From the NCBI GenBank assembly GCA_934373635.1, contig CAKROZ010000005.1, positions 1 to 64,000 on the forward strand: a stretch of 64,000 bases of DNA, in the 5' to 3' direction. Shown piece by piece: positions 9,701-17,575 of this stretch; position 1 is the stretch's first letter, and every line of letters begins with the position of its first letter. This DNA is from an uncultured Eubacteriales bacterium. Its GTDB lineage: Bacteria > Bacillota > Clostridia > Oscillospirales > CAG-272. Both the position numbers and the translations under genes were made by a program. Below the pieces are notes generated by a model that was given only the letters and a program-made list of their open reading frames with translations, was not told where the DNA came from and searched no databases.

Positions 9701-12700
9701 CCGTAATGCTTCAGCACATCTTCCGGAAGTACATCCGGAAAATACCTGTTGACATACTCGAGAAGTTGTGCTATACTAATAGTGGAACGGTAATTCGGGT
9801 TAAAGACCGAAGGCGCATTGAGCGCAGCCGTTCCTTTTATATCGTCTTGTTTTGCGTTCATGGAATACAAAACATCAAGCGAAATCAACTCGTTATTGAA
9901 TCGGTTCACGATTGATTCGACGATCTTTATCGCCCCCGAAGTATCCTGCGCTACGCCGATCAGCACATAGCTCTCGGCGGCTTTTTCATTTTTGGAGATC
10001 AATTCATTGATCACGATAGAATTCGCGATGATTTCTCCTGCCATAACGGTAACCGCCCCATTTTGAGACAACCGTCTGTCCAGTCCATGAACTAACCCGC
10101 TCTTGGAAAGAAGAACAGATTTTTGAGCATCTTTTACATATACCGATATCCCTCCATCGGCGTGTTTTGCGCCAATTTTGGCGGCATTTTTCTTTGCGTC
10201 AACCACAATATCTGCCCGTGATTTCGGAGTCTTGCTTTCATCTATCCGTGTCACTTTCATGTCCGGCTTTGAAACGAGAGAATCATAGGTGTATCTATCG
10301 GAAAATTTTGAAAAACTTTTTTCGCTTTCCCTATTGACATTTTCGGAATTTTCGGATATACTGTTTGTAGAGAGGAGCTCTTGTTCCTTCTCTACTGCAG
10401 AGTCCGATTGAGAATTGGGTAACGGCAATTGTAGCCTATTGACCTTCAACCAGTCGTCGACTCTGCTTTTGTTTTCATTGACATATCGGATATTGCTTGT
10501 GTCTATCAGGGCTTGGGTGTTGCGTCGTGTATAAGCACTTGCCACTTTGATGACATCTACATAAGTAGCGCTTCCGCTTCTCGTCGTAGGGTTGATCTCT
10601 ATCGCCATCATGACCGGCTTTCCGTTCGCGTACACTTCGCCGAGCAGTACCAGTCGCCCTTTGACGGTTTTGGAATCCAGCACAAGGATGGGATCGTTCA
10701 ACAGGTCGGGCAACGCTTTGATGACATCAAGTGTCATTTCGGTGTGCTCCGCCACGATGCTCTTCAGCTTTGTCGCGTCGATCCGCACCTGCTTCTTTCC
10801 GATTTTTTTGTCCTGAACCGTCAGCTCGGACAAATAGGCAGGTGTTTCTCCCATGACAAACGCAAAACCTTCTGTTTTTCCGTCCCATGCGTCCACCCGT
10901 TTCCGATAATTCTCTGTAAGCGATTTTCTCTTCGCCTCGGCGTCGGCTCTTTCGGAGTACCGAATATCCGGATCGGCGGAAAAACTTTTTTCGCTTTCCC
11001 TATTGACATTTTCGGAATTTTCGGATATACTGTCCGTAGAAGCATTCTTACTATAACCGTCAGCGAATACTGCTGCCCGTTCACTGGTTTGAGTGCTTCT
11101 TCTTTTTATTCTGACGAGATTTCCTTTTTGTACCTCTCTCCGAATGTACTCCAAGAGATTATCTCTGCCGAAAACCGTCGCGACCTTATTGGTGTCTATA
11201 AACACGCGATTATACTGCCCCAGTTCGTTAATGTAAACGGGAACATTTATCGTGTTCCCATCAGCGTCCTTAAACTGGGAGATAAGAAGAAAATAGTTTT
11301 CCCGTCTCGCAGGATCGTTTGCATTTTTTGTTCCTCTATACGCAAGCGTCACATTGTCAAGTCCTCCGATCACTTTCAGGAACAAGTCTTTGCCAAGTCC
11401 GTGATAATGCGTATGCTTATCTATGCGCAATCCCTTTCGCTTCGCTTCGGCTTCGGTGAAGATATTTTCCCTTACATGGAATGCTTTCATCAGCATCGGC
11501 AAATCACGGGCGCCTTTTTGATCCGTGATAATAGACGGAGTTCTCTCCGTGAGATATATATCATCTCTATAATCCAAATCATCAAGTGCTCTCTCGACAT
11601 CCTTTTCGACCCCCTCCCTCAAGGAGTACCGAATATCCGGATCGGCGGTCGATTGCGTATTGCCTTCCGCCTTGCGGAAATTCTGCAAGGCGTCGACGGC
11701 GGCGTCGGCGAAGATGTCGCAGATCGCCTCGACACGGGTGAGCGTGTCGGCGGCGAGGTCTCCGAGCGTGCTGTTCGCGCTCTGCCCCCGGTAGTCTCCG
11801 CGAAGTCTGCTTATGATTATCTTAAAGAAATCGACAATTTTCTGCAAGAGCGTCCGATCCGTCTTCGCGAGGCGGTCGGCGACTCTCGAGAGTGCGTCGG
11901 TGTCCGTGAAGATCTTCTCCGAGCACTTCGCCACGACCTCCGAATAGGCGATGTCCCGCAGTTTGCTCTCCCCGAGATTCTTATACTTCTTCTCCTCCCT
12001 GAGCCGAAGGATCTCCTCGGTCAGCATGGAGGACACAGACTTTTGATCCATGCCGAGTTCCTCAAAGAGGAGGTCGGCATATTTTTTGAATTTTTCGGGG
12101 CTGAAGTCTTCGATGAAGTGGACGAACTCATGCGTGACGGTATAGGCGACGAGTCCTTCGCCCTTCACACTGCCCGAGTTCAGGTCGATGTGAATGCTTC
12201 CGTCGTCAGAGATGTAATAGCCGTTCTCCTTCCCGCTCTGCCGCTGTGCGAGGGTGGTCTCATACACATAGACGTTTGCGCCGAGTTTGGAGAGTGTCTT
12301 CACGAGGGAAAGTCCGCTCTTCTGCCTGTCGTTCAGCCTGCCGAATTTCGCATCCGAGATCTTCCCGTCGACGCCCCTGTGCTCGCCCTCGTAGACGGTA
12401 TCCCCCTTGACGCTTGTCGGCGCCGTCTTCTTCGACGCGGCATAGATCGCTTCGGTCTTGCCGAGGTTGTAGGCGGTTTTCCTCACGGCTTCCGTGAGCT
12501 TGGAGGTAAAGACGCCCGAGGCAAGCTCGGAGGCATTCATGCCCTTCGCGCCGTACCAGTACGCGTCGCGGATGCCGAAGGCGACGGAGATCATGCTCTT
12601 GCCGTCCGTCTCGAGCGCGTCCGCGATCAGGGTATTCGCGGTATCGGCACCGACACCCATGTCGGCGATCACGGAATAGAGAACCGCCTCGCCTTTGGAG

Positions 12701-14907
12701 GAAAAGCTGATGTCCGAGGCGCGGATGCTCTCGCCGTCCTCGAGCTTCAGGATGAGGTTGCCGTCCTCACTTGACACGACGGTGTCCCTTGCCGCGAGCG
12801 TGATCTTCTCGCCCGTTTTTGTGTTGATGGTTTCTCCGTCGTCGGTAGAGGAAAACTTCTCGGACAGGGATTTTTCCATCTCCGCCTTTTCGATCTTACC
12901 GTCGACATAGTCGCGGATGATGCCTTCTCTGACCTCGGTGTGATGCGCGTCCCGCTTGGCAAGCTCCGAGCCTTCGCCCTTCACGACCTTGTCGTACACC
13001 TTTTTCACCGAGGGGTTCTTCATCGCCTTTTTGAGGTCGACCTCTCCGCCGTTATAGTCTTCGAGAAGGATCTCGGAGAGTTTCGCCGCCGCGCGCTTCG
13101 CCTTCTTCGCGCTCACGCCGTCTTTGGTCATTTGGTCGATCAGCGCCTTTTCGATGCTTCTGCGGTTGTTCTCGTTTTTTTGCTCGTTGATCTTCTGATC
13201 GAGGATGCCGACATTCGTCGGGGTGGGCTTCTTTGCCACATTCTCGGCGTACTTTCCGAGGGTCGAGTTTTCGCCGCTCTCCTTTGCGGTCTCGACGGCG
13301 AGAGCTTTCAGCGCGTCCACACCACCGAGATCAATGATGTTTTTGCCCTGTCGGTAGGTTCTGACGTCGTTCACCGTGTTGGAGACGAGATTCGTCGGCG
13401 TATTCATGAACGCCGCAGACAGTGCGCCGAGCGTGAAGTTATACGCCTGCTCTTCGGCACTCGAAAAATCCCATTCGCCCGTGAACATTGCCTTGAGAGC
13501 CGTAGAGCCGATGTCCTGAATGACCTCTTCGAGACCTTCCTGCGCGGGGTCGATGACAAACTGATTGAAAAAGCGGAGCAAGGCGCGGGTGACCCCGTTT
13601 GCGGAAGACTGAAGCCCTTTGACGAGTTTCGTCTTGTCGAGTGCCTTGCCTACGAAGTTGCCGCTCAGACCTTCGATTCTACCGAGGAAGTATTCGGACG
13701 CGCCTTCCCACACGCCGAGCATCGTGGAGAGCGCGCGTGCCTGCCCCTTGTTCATGCCGCTGTTCAGAAGTTCCTGATAACTGTTTCCCGCGGCGGAGAG
13801 TCCCATCGCGGACACACCGGCGACAGCACCCGCGGTTTGCCCTCCCATGACGGCGGACAGAAGGATCGTCGGGAACATATTGCCGATCGTGCTCGCCGTG
13901 TCATAGCCGATCTGCCCGAGGGAACTGCCGAGAAACTGATCGCCCGTGTCCGCGAGATTATCCCTGACCTGTTGTGATGCGTATGCTTCCATGGTCGGCG
14001 CGATGTAGTCATCGCCGAAATTAAAGGCGTTTTTGACTCCGCTTCCGAACTGACTGAGACCCGCACTGAAGCCGAAGACAAGCTCAAGCCCGAGATTGCC
14101 GTCGAGCGCGTTTGCAAGTTTCCCCGCTTCCCTTTGGTTCAGGATGTCGTCCATTGACGCAAGGTAGGACTGCGCCGTTCCTTTTTCCGCAAGTCCCGCG
14201 TTTTCTTTGGCAAGCCAGTAGTTATATACGGCGACCTCATCGTCTTTCAGGTTGGAATACCGAAGATCTCCGAGAAGTTTTGCACCGTTTGTCGCACCAA
14301 ATCGTAGATCCTTATTGTTGTCGATCGAATAAGTGACGATATTCCCGATGTCTTTGCTCCCGATTCTCTGACCGAACAGCTGAAAATCGCCTTCCGCTTC
14401 CCGCATCGAAGGGTTCTTTATCGCCGCGCCGACGCCTGCGTATCTCTCGAAATCCTCCGCACTCGTCGCATTCTCATACAGAGTTTTCTGCCGACCGACC
14501 CGTTTATCATAATCTTCCGCGTTCGCAAACTGCGAATAGTAGTTCTCTATATCCCCGAAGCCGTTCAGAATGTCCGAATACGCTTTGTAGGCGTCGGCGA
14601 CGGACTTGACGGAGTCCTCCCCCTCGCCGTAGTCAGTAACATACTGCTTCGCGGAGGAAAGGCGCGTGACGATCCCCGAGAGGCGTTTCTTCGTCTCCTC
14701 GATGGTCTTCGCGTCCTTCCACCCGGTGTCGAGTTCATTCAGCGACTTGTTCAGATCCTCGAGATCGCGGCTCAGTGTACCGTCGGTCATGTCGCGATAG
14801 GTCTGATACTCGGAATAAGATCTCGTTTTTCTTCTTGCCTTTGTTTCCTTCTGCCCCGAAGGCGCGTTTCTTTCAAGGTATTCGGAAAATGTTCTTGCTT
14901 TTTCCAT
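6751..14907 (-). CDS. Giant modular virion protein: zincin motif, toxin-like cassettes, polyvalent C-terminus
   Basis: The product is 2718 residues. Residues 1-300 are helical. A glycine/alanine-rich hydrophobic part around 335-400 could insert into membrane. A zinc metallopeptidase motif HEFVH lies near 926-930. Two MuF C-terminal-like modules lie near 1105-1275 and 1345-1495 (FVMGETPAYLSELT ... LDSKTVKGRLVLLGEV), and a third module near 1520-1700 (VLLSKSGLVHGLDRRL). The modules are separated by near-identical linkers containing ADPDIRYS and SENSENVNRESEKSFS. A coiled coil follows, then a long region resembling the large polyvalent protein-associated domains (LPD38-like) with a hydrophobic helix near 2596. 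Known relatives are phage and conjugative polyvalent proteins thought to be injected with DNA. The injection and toxin roles here are inference. It lies between tail proteins and the fibre, as ejection proteins do in podoviruses. Confidence 0.8.
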   Translation of the reverse strand: MEKARTFSEYLERNAPSGQKETKARRKTRSYSEYQTYRDMTDGTLSRDLEDLNKSLNELDTGWKDAKTIEETKKRLSGIVTRLSSAKQYVTDYGEGEDSVKSVADAYKAYSDILNGFGDIENYYSQFANAEDYDKRVGRQKTLYENATSAEDFERYAGVGAAIKNPSMREAEGDFQLFGQRIGSKDIGNIVTYSIDNNKDLRFGATNGAKLLGDLRYSNLKDDEVAVYNYWLAKENAGLAEKGTAQSYLASMDDILNQREAGKLANALDGNLGLELVFGFSAGLSQFGSGVKNAFNFGDDYIAPTMEAYASQQVRDNLADTGDQFLGSSLGQIGYDTASTIGNMFPTILLSAVMGGQTAGAVAGVSAMGLSAAGNSYQELLNSGMNKGQARALSTMLGVWEGASEYFLGRIEGLSGNFVGKALDKTKLVKGLQSSANGVTRALLRFFNQFVIDPAQEGLEEVIQDIGSTALKAMFTGEWDFSSAEEQAYNFTLGALSAAFMNTPTNLVSNTVNDVRTYRQGKNIIDLGGVDALKALAVETAKESGENSTLGKYAENVAKKPTPTNVGILDQKINEQKNENNRRSIEKALIDQMTKDGVSAKKAKRAAAKLSEILLEDYNGGEVDLKKAMKNPSVKKVYDKVVKGEGSELAKRDAHHTEVREGIIRDYVDGKIEKAEMEKSLSEKFSSTDDGETINTKTGEKITLAARDTVVSSEDGNLILKLEDGESIRASDISFSSKGEAVLYSVIADMGVGADTANTLIADALETDGKSMISVAFGIRDAYWYGAKGMNASELASGVFTSKLTEAVRKTAYNLGKTEAIYAASKKTAPTSVKGDTVYEGEHRGVDGKISDAKFGRLNDRQKSGLSLVKTLSKLGANVYVYETTLAQRQSGKENGYYISDDGSIHIDLNSGSVKGEGLVAYTVTHEFVHFIEDFSPEKFKKYADLLFEELGMDQKSVSSMLTEEILRLREEKKYKNLGESKLRDIAYSEVVAKCSEKIFTDTDALSRVADRLAKTDRTLLQKIVDFFKIIISRLRGDYRGQSANSTLGDLAADTLTRVEAICDIFADAAVDALQNFRKAEGNTQSTADPDIRYSLREGVEKDVERALDDLDYRDDIYLTERTPSIITDQKGARDLPMLMKAFHVRENIFTEAEAKRKGLRIDKHTHYHGLGKDLFLKVIGGLDNVTLAYRGTKNANDPARRENYFLLISQFKDADGNTINVPVYINELGQYNRVFIDTNKVATVFGRDNLLEYIRREVQKGNLVRIKRRSTQTSERAAVFADGYSKNASTDSISENSENVNRESEKSFSADPDIRYSERADAEAKRKSLTENYRKRVDAWDGKTEGFAFVMGETPAYLSELTVQDKKIGKKQVRIDATKLKSIVAEHTEMTLDVIKALPDLLNDPILVLDSKTVKGRLVLLGEVYANGKPVMMAIEINPTTRSGSATYVDVIKVASAYTRRNTQALIDTSNIRYVNENKSRVDDWLKVNRLQLPLPNSQSDSAVEKEQELLSTNSISENSENVNRESEKSFSKFSDRYTYDSLVSKPDMKVTRIDESKTPKSRADIVVDAKKNAAKIGAKHADGGISVYVKDAQKSVLLSKSGLVHGLDRRLSQNGAVTVMAGEIIANSIVINELISKNEKAAESYVLIGVAQDTSGAIKIVESIVNRFNNELISLDVLYSMNAKQDDIKGTAALNAPSVFNPNYRSTISIAQLLEYVNRYFPDVLPEDVLKHYGYDARPEGEIGKSALYSEREDLSNRTLLANALETVAKNETERQKLNEYKTKIGLMEQDEARLSEVRKKIKELSREKGKSDTEKIQSLQNTKRKIEARILKYDRQLFRLEASEALRKVLYRELNNYRRRAAEGRNRTAARGEVKKIVAELNAYLAENKVLIGMQKVVAEALDAINMDTVGADARVAKYDELIKKTTDPEMREELIKTRNRIAAQGESMQGKLQKLKAAYADIINSSDPLIANSHDEVIEGKLDDVICEVGDTAIRDMSITQLEAVYDLYKMILTSVRQANKAFRLDKAKTIDWYASEVMTQAEKTHGTRGKVSKVWEYITKNFGWDNLKPIYAMRMIGSDTLTELYKNVREGQSVWYKDFAAARDFLRAQKKAYGVSKWDYAKKYTFTSESGKTFDMTLEQILSLYAYSKRPQAIDHLTKGGIVFDDAIEVVEKNKLGIPMKYTVNDKSAYRLSEGTITEILNTLTEEQKAYADIMQSYLSEVMGEKGNEVSLAMYGVKLFKEKNYFPLKSSGQFLYTENEVKGEAKIKNAGFTKSTIPRANNPIILSNFTDVWVGHCNEMSMYHAFTLPLEDFNRVWQYKARGGGEDVSVRTTLANTCGDAANTYIKDLLVELNGGVRVKDAGVLDKLTGLAKKGAVFASASVTIQQPSAICRAMAYISPKYFLKTAKKQLNFRKHAETWEECKKYAPIAGIKEMGYFDTGMGRSSLEWAKSEEYEGFRNKLKAFFKDGSYRDDVLSRAPALADEITWCHIWNATKAWVADTTSLVGEELLAEAGKRFTDVIDLTQVYDSVLSRSANMRNKNSLMKMATAFMAEPTTTANMMLDAFVNGKRTGGAKGAGIVAKAGVAVLASIVLNSLLKAVVYAWRDDDDEKSYLEKYGESALGSFLDDINPFNYIPVLRDIVSLFQGYDVSRLDMSLFEDLIRALQSIDSSRKSPYRKVSDIIGALAKFFGLPIKNIDRDLRPLIRKIFGAF

Positions 14908-14921
14908 CGTCGTGCTCCCTT

Positions 14922-15950
14922 TTATCTCTTCCCGCGTTTGCCCTGTTTCTTGCTATAGGATTCTCCCTCTTTCAGCTGTGTCAGTGCCTTCTGTATTTCT
15001 TCGGGAAGTTCTGTGATTTTGTACACGTTGCCGTACTGATCCGTGACTTCATCGTTCGGGTCGACGGCAAAATGATTATCCATATCGTACCAACCCCCGA
15101 GTCCGTTCGGCGCGTCCTTCGTTTTTGTGTAGGTTCTAAAAGCAAGACCATGCTGAATGTTATTGTTTTTGATATAGGCGAACATCTTGTCGGTATCGTA
15201 ATCCTCAAAGGATGTGACATATCGGTTCAGTGCATCTTCTCCGCCTTCTTCATACGCTTTCGCCGCATTCAGGAGCATTTCCGAGGTCGGCGTTTTGAGC
15301 GAGGAGCTTGTGGGAAGCACCTCGTTGCCGTCGGCATCCTTCGTGACGCCGAGTCCCAGTTTATCCATCGCTTTCTGATAGGCGTCGTTGTACATTCCGT
15401 AGTCATACGCCCGCTCCGTGTTGTATGCGTTCTCCGCGTTCGCTCTGTCGGTATTCCAACGGCTGACGGCGTCCTGCCATTCCCCGTAGGCGGTGTCGTA
15501 CTTATCCTTTTCGAGACCGTAGCGGGTGAGCAGATCCTGCCCCTCCTGATTGTACTTGTCGAGGGCGAGCTGATAGAGTTCGGGCACCTTGTCGTTCAGT
15601 CCCTGAAGATACCCCTGATAGGTCTGCTGACCGACCGTCGCGGCATAGGAATTCCCGTATCCGCCCGTCAGAGCGGATGCCTGTCCCATAGCGTCCATCA
15701 TTGCCTGCTTGCCCTGCGTCATGTATTGATCCTTGTACTGCTGATAGAGCATATCCCCGTTGATGTCGTAGGAGAATTTCCCGCGGTTGTTGTATGCGTC
15801 GAGCGCGGACTGCACGGGGGCATAGTTCGCGCCTTTGTCGAAGTCCCCGGGCTTTCTGCCCATGATATCGTTCAGCTCGGACTCGAGTTTCTTCGTCTTC
15901 TCGCTCGGGACATATTCCTTGTCCCAATAGTCCTTGAAAGATATTGACAT
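14922..15950 (-). CDS. Putative internal virion (ejection) protein
   Basis: The product of 342 residues begins at ATG 15950, which shares one base with the stop of the preceding gene (TAATG). It is strongly helical and rich in Tyr, Gln, Asp and Ala (YQQYKDQYMTQGKQAMMDAMG; YDTAYGEWQDAVSRWNTDRA). A conserved-looking Gly-rich element ALTGGYGNSYAATVGQQ lies near residue 90-107. Such Tyr/Gln-rich helical proteins next to a giant protein are typical of internal or ejection proteins of short-tailed Clostridia phages. The function is inferred from composition and position. Confidence 0.6.
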   Translation of the reverse strand: MSISFKDYWDKEYVPSEKTKKLESELNDIMGRKPGDFDKGANYAPVQSALDAYNNRGKFSYDINGDMLYQQYKDQYMTQGKQAMMDAMGQASALTGGYGNSYAATVGQQTYQGYLQGLNDKVPELYQLALDKYNQEGQDLLTRYGLEKDKYDTAYGEWQDAVSRWNTDRANAENAYNTERAYDYGMYNDAYQKAMDKLGLGVTKDADGNEVLPTSSSLKTPTSEMLLNAAKAYEEGGEDALNRYVTSFEDYDTDKMFAYIKNNNIQHGLAFRTYTKTKDAPNGLGGWYDMDNHFAVDPNDEVTDQYGNVYKITELPEEIQKALTQLKEGESYSKKQGKRGKR

Positions 15951-16171
15951 TACGGTGTCTCCTCTCCCTTGTCGGTTTCCGTTTGATAAGCCGCCGCTTC
16001 CGCTCTCTCCTGCTCCTCGGCGGACGCCTTCAGCTGTAACCAGTAGCCGAAGACGATCGGCTCGACGAGACAGGCGGGAAGACCGCACCGTGCGACAGCA
16101 CTTTCAATCCCTGCCTTCAGCTCGCGCATTGCCATCGTCAGGGGTTTTGCGGGTTTCGTTTTTTCTTTCAT
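15950..16171 (-). CDS. Small phage protein
   Basis: The 73-residue protein has a basic N-terminus (MKEKTKPAKPLTMAMRELK) and an acidic C-terminus. A GGAG site precedes it. It is coupled to the internal virion gene by a TAATG junction. I do not recognise it; a chaperone or small virion component is possible. Confidence 0.55.
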   Translation of the reverse strand: MKEKTKPAKPLTMAMRELKAGIESAVARCGLPACLVEPIVFGYWLQLKASAEEQERAEAAAYQTETDKGEETP

Positions 16172-16183
16172 TTCCGTGCTCCT

Positions 16184-17575
16184 TTATAATTGCGTTCCGC
16201 TATCCGAAATTTCTATGTAGGTTCTGAAATCTTTATAATTGCTGGTCAGCGAACGGGTGTCGTACAGCCTGTACACAACGCCTTTTCCGTCCGCCATCAG
16301 ATATGTGACCATATATCCGACACCACTGATCGACTTGCCACTTAGAGATGTCCCCGAGTAACTCCCGGGAAAGGCAGGAAGAGAAGAATGAATGTTTTTG
16401 TCTTCAACGATCCAACCGCCGATTGTTACACTTTCCGTGTCTTTATCGGCTGAAAGCTTTTCTCCGACCTCGAGCTTCGCGGCTTCGAGTTTCCCGGTGA
16501 TATTTGCCGCCGAAACTTTGAGTTCAGAGGCATCAATCTGCGAAGCAGTCAGTTGCCCGGTGATGTTTGCCGCCGAAACTTTGAGGTCGGAGGCGTCGAT
16601 TTGCGAAGCTGTGAGTTTTCCGGTAACCTTTGCGGCATCGACGGTGATTCCGAGAGATTGCACATAATCGGCAGTTACTCTGCCGTTCACGATCGAAACG
16701 ACGCCACTTTCGTTCTGATAGCCGCTGTCGTTTTCGAGTGCGGAGACGGCGGTCGGAATGTCGCTTGTCTTTGCAATGTTGTTCGGCAACCTTCCGATCT
16801 CGAGTGTTCCGGTGATATGCGCGGCATCGATTACTAACTTGTTGTTCTCAATCTTGCACCCGCCGATCGTGCCCGCCGTCGCCGTGATCTTACCCGTGAT
16901 CTCCGCGCCGTATGCTTTGAGGACTCCTTCCGGGAAGTAGATCTCGCTCGGCGTGGCATAGGCAAGCTCTTTGTCATTCCCCCAAAAGGAAATTCTACCC
17001 GCCGTGAAGGTGGTCGCAAGGTTCTGTCGGTCGATCGTCCGTCTGCCGTTCGCGTCCGTCGTGGCGTTCAGAAGTCCGACCCCGACACCATAGACGGGTT
17101 GCGAGCCGTCATTGTAGAGCAGTCCCGTTTTGATATAGGATTTATTCTCCACATCGTAGTCGGCATAGTCGCTTTGCAGGTTGGAAGTGTAAGAATACAG
17201 TTGCGTGATCCCTGTCGAGTTTGCTTCGATCGCCGCGTTCGTTGTCTCTTTGTAGGTGCCGAACTCGGACTTCGCAAGATATGCGCCCCCGAGAGAAACG
17301 CTCACCTTATCCGTCAGAGACTCGATAAAGTCCGCCGATTTGATGATCATGGACTTGATTGAGGCGTATGCCCCCTCGAGTTTTTCCTCCTCGCTTTGTG
17401 TGACGGACGGGGCGGACGTAACAGAGCCTGTCGCTCCCGTCGCGTGCACCGCGCCCTCGATGGTATTCAGCGAGAAATTCAGCTGTTCCGTCAGTCGATA
17501 GATGTATCTTGTCAATTGGGCGATTTTCTCGGTGTCCGAGCCTGTAATGCTCGGAAGTCTGAAATCAAAGCTCAT
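16184..17575 (-). CDS. Phage tail protein with repeated beta units
   Basis: The product is 463 residues. The N-terminus is a helical attachment part (IAQLTRYIYRLTEQLNFSLNTIEGA). The middle carries GGAYLAKSEFGTYKE and a domain with ISFWGNDKELAYATPSEIYF. The C-terminal half has at least three copies of a short unit (ITGQLTASQIDASELKVSAA and variants near residues 315-375), followed by IGGWIVEDKNIHSSLP. This resembles the distal part of tail-associated proteins of Bacillota phages (gp58-like/siphovirus tail-tip type). Its start overlaps the stop of the preceding gene by four bases. It is probably an adsorption or tail-tip protein. Confidence 0.7.
   Translation of the reverse strand: MSFDFRLPSITGSDTEKIAQLTRYIYRLTEQLNFSLNTIEGAVHATGATGSVTSAPSVTQSEEEKLEGAYASIKSMIIKSADFIESLTDKVSVSLGGAYLAKSEFGTYKETTNAAIEANSTGITQLYSYTSNLQSDYADYDVENKSYIKTGLLYNDGSQPVYGVGVGLLNATTDANGRRTIDRQNLATTFTAGRISFWGNDKELAYATPSEIYFPEGVLKAYGAEITGKITATAGTIGGCKIENNKLVIDAAHITGTLEIGRLPNNIAKTSDIPTAVSALENDSGYQNESGVVSIVNGRVTADYVQSLGITVDAAKVTGKLTASQIDASDLKVSAANITGQLTASQIDASELKVSAANITGKLEAAKLEVGEKLSADKDTESVTIGGWIVEDKNIHSSLPAFPGSYSGTSLSGKSISGVGYMVTYLMADGKGVVYRLYDTRSLTSNYKDFRTYIEISDSGTQL

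Noticed and set aside
6730..12774. Long plus-strand open frames opposite the giant virion gene (605 and 753 codons)
   Set aside because: They are antisense shadows produced by GC-rich codon usage. The minus-strand frame is continuous for 2718 codons with ribosome site and domain matches, and the plus frames show Arg/His/Leu-rich composition with no domains.
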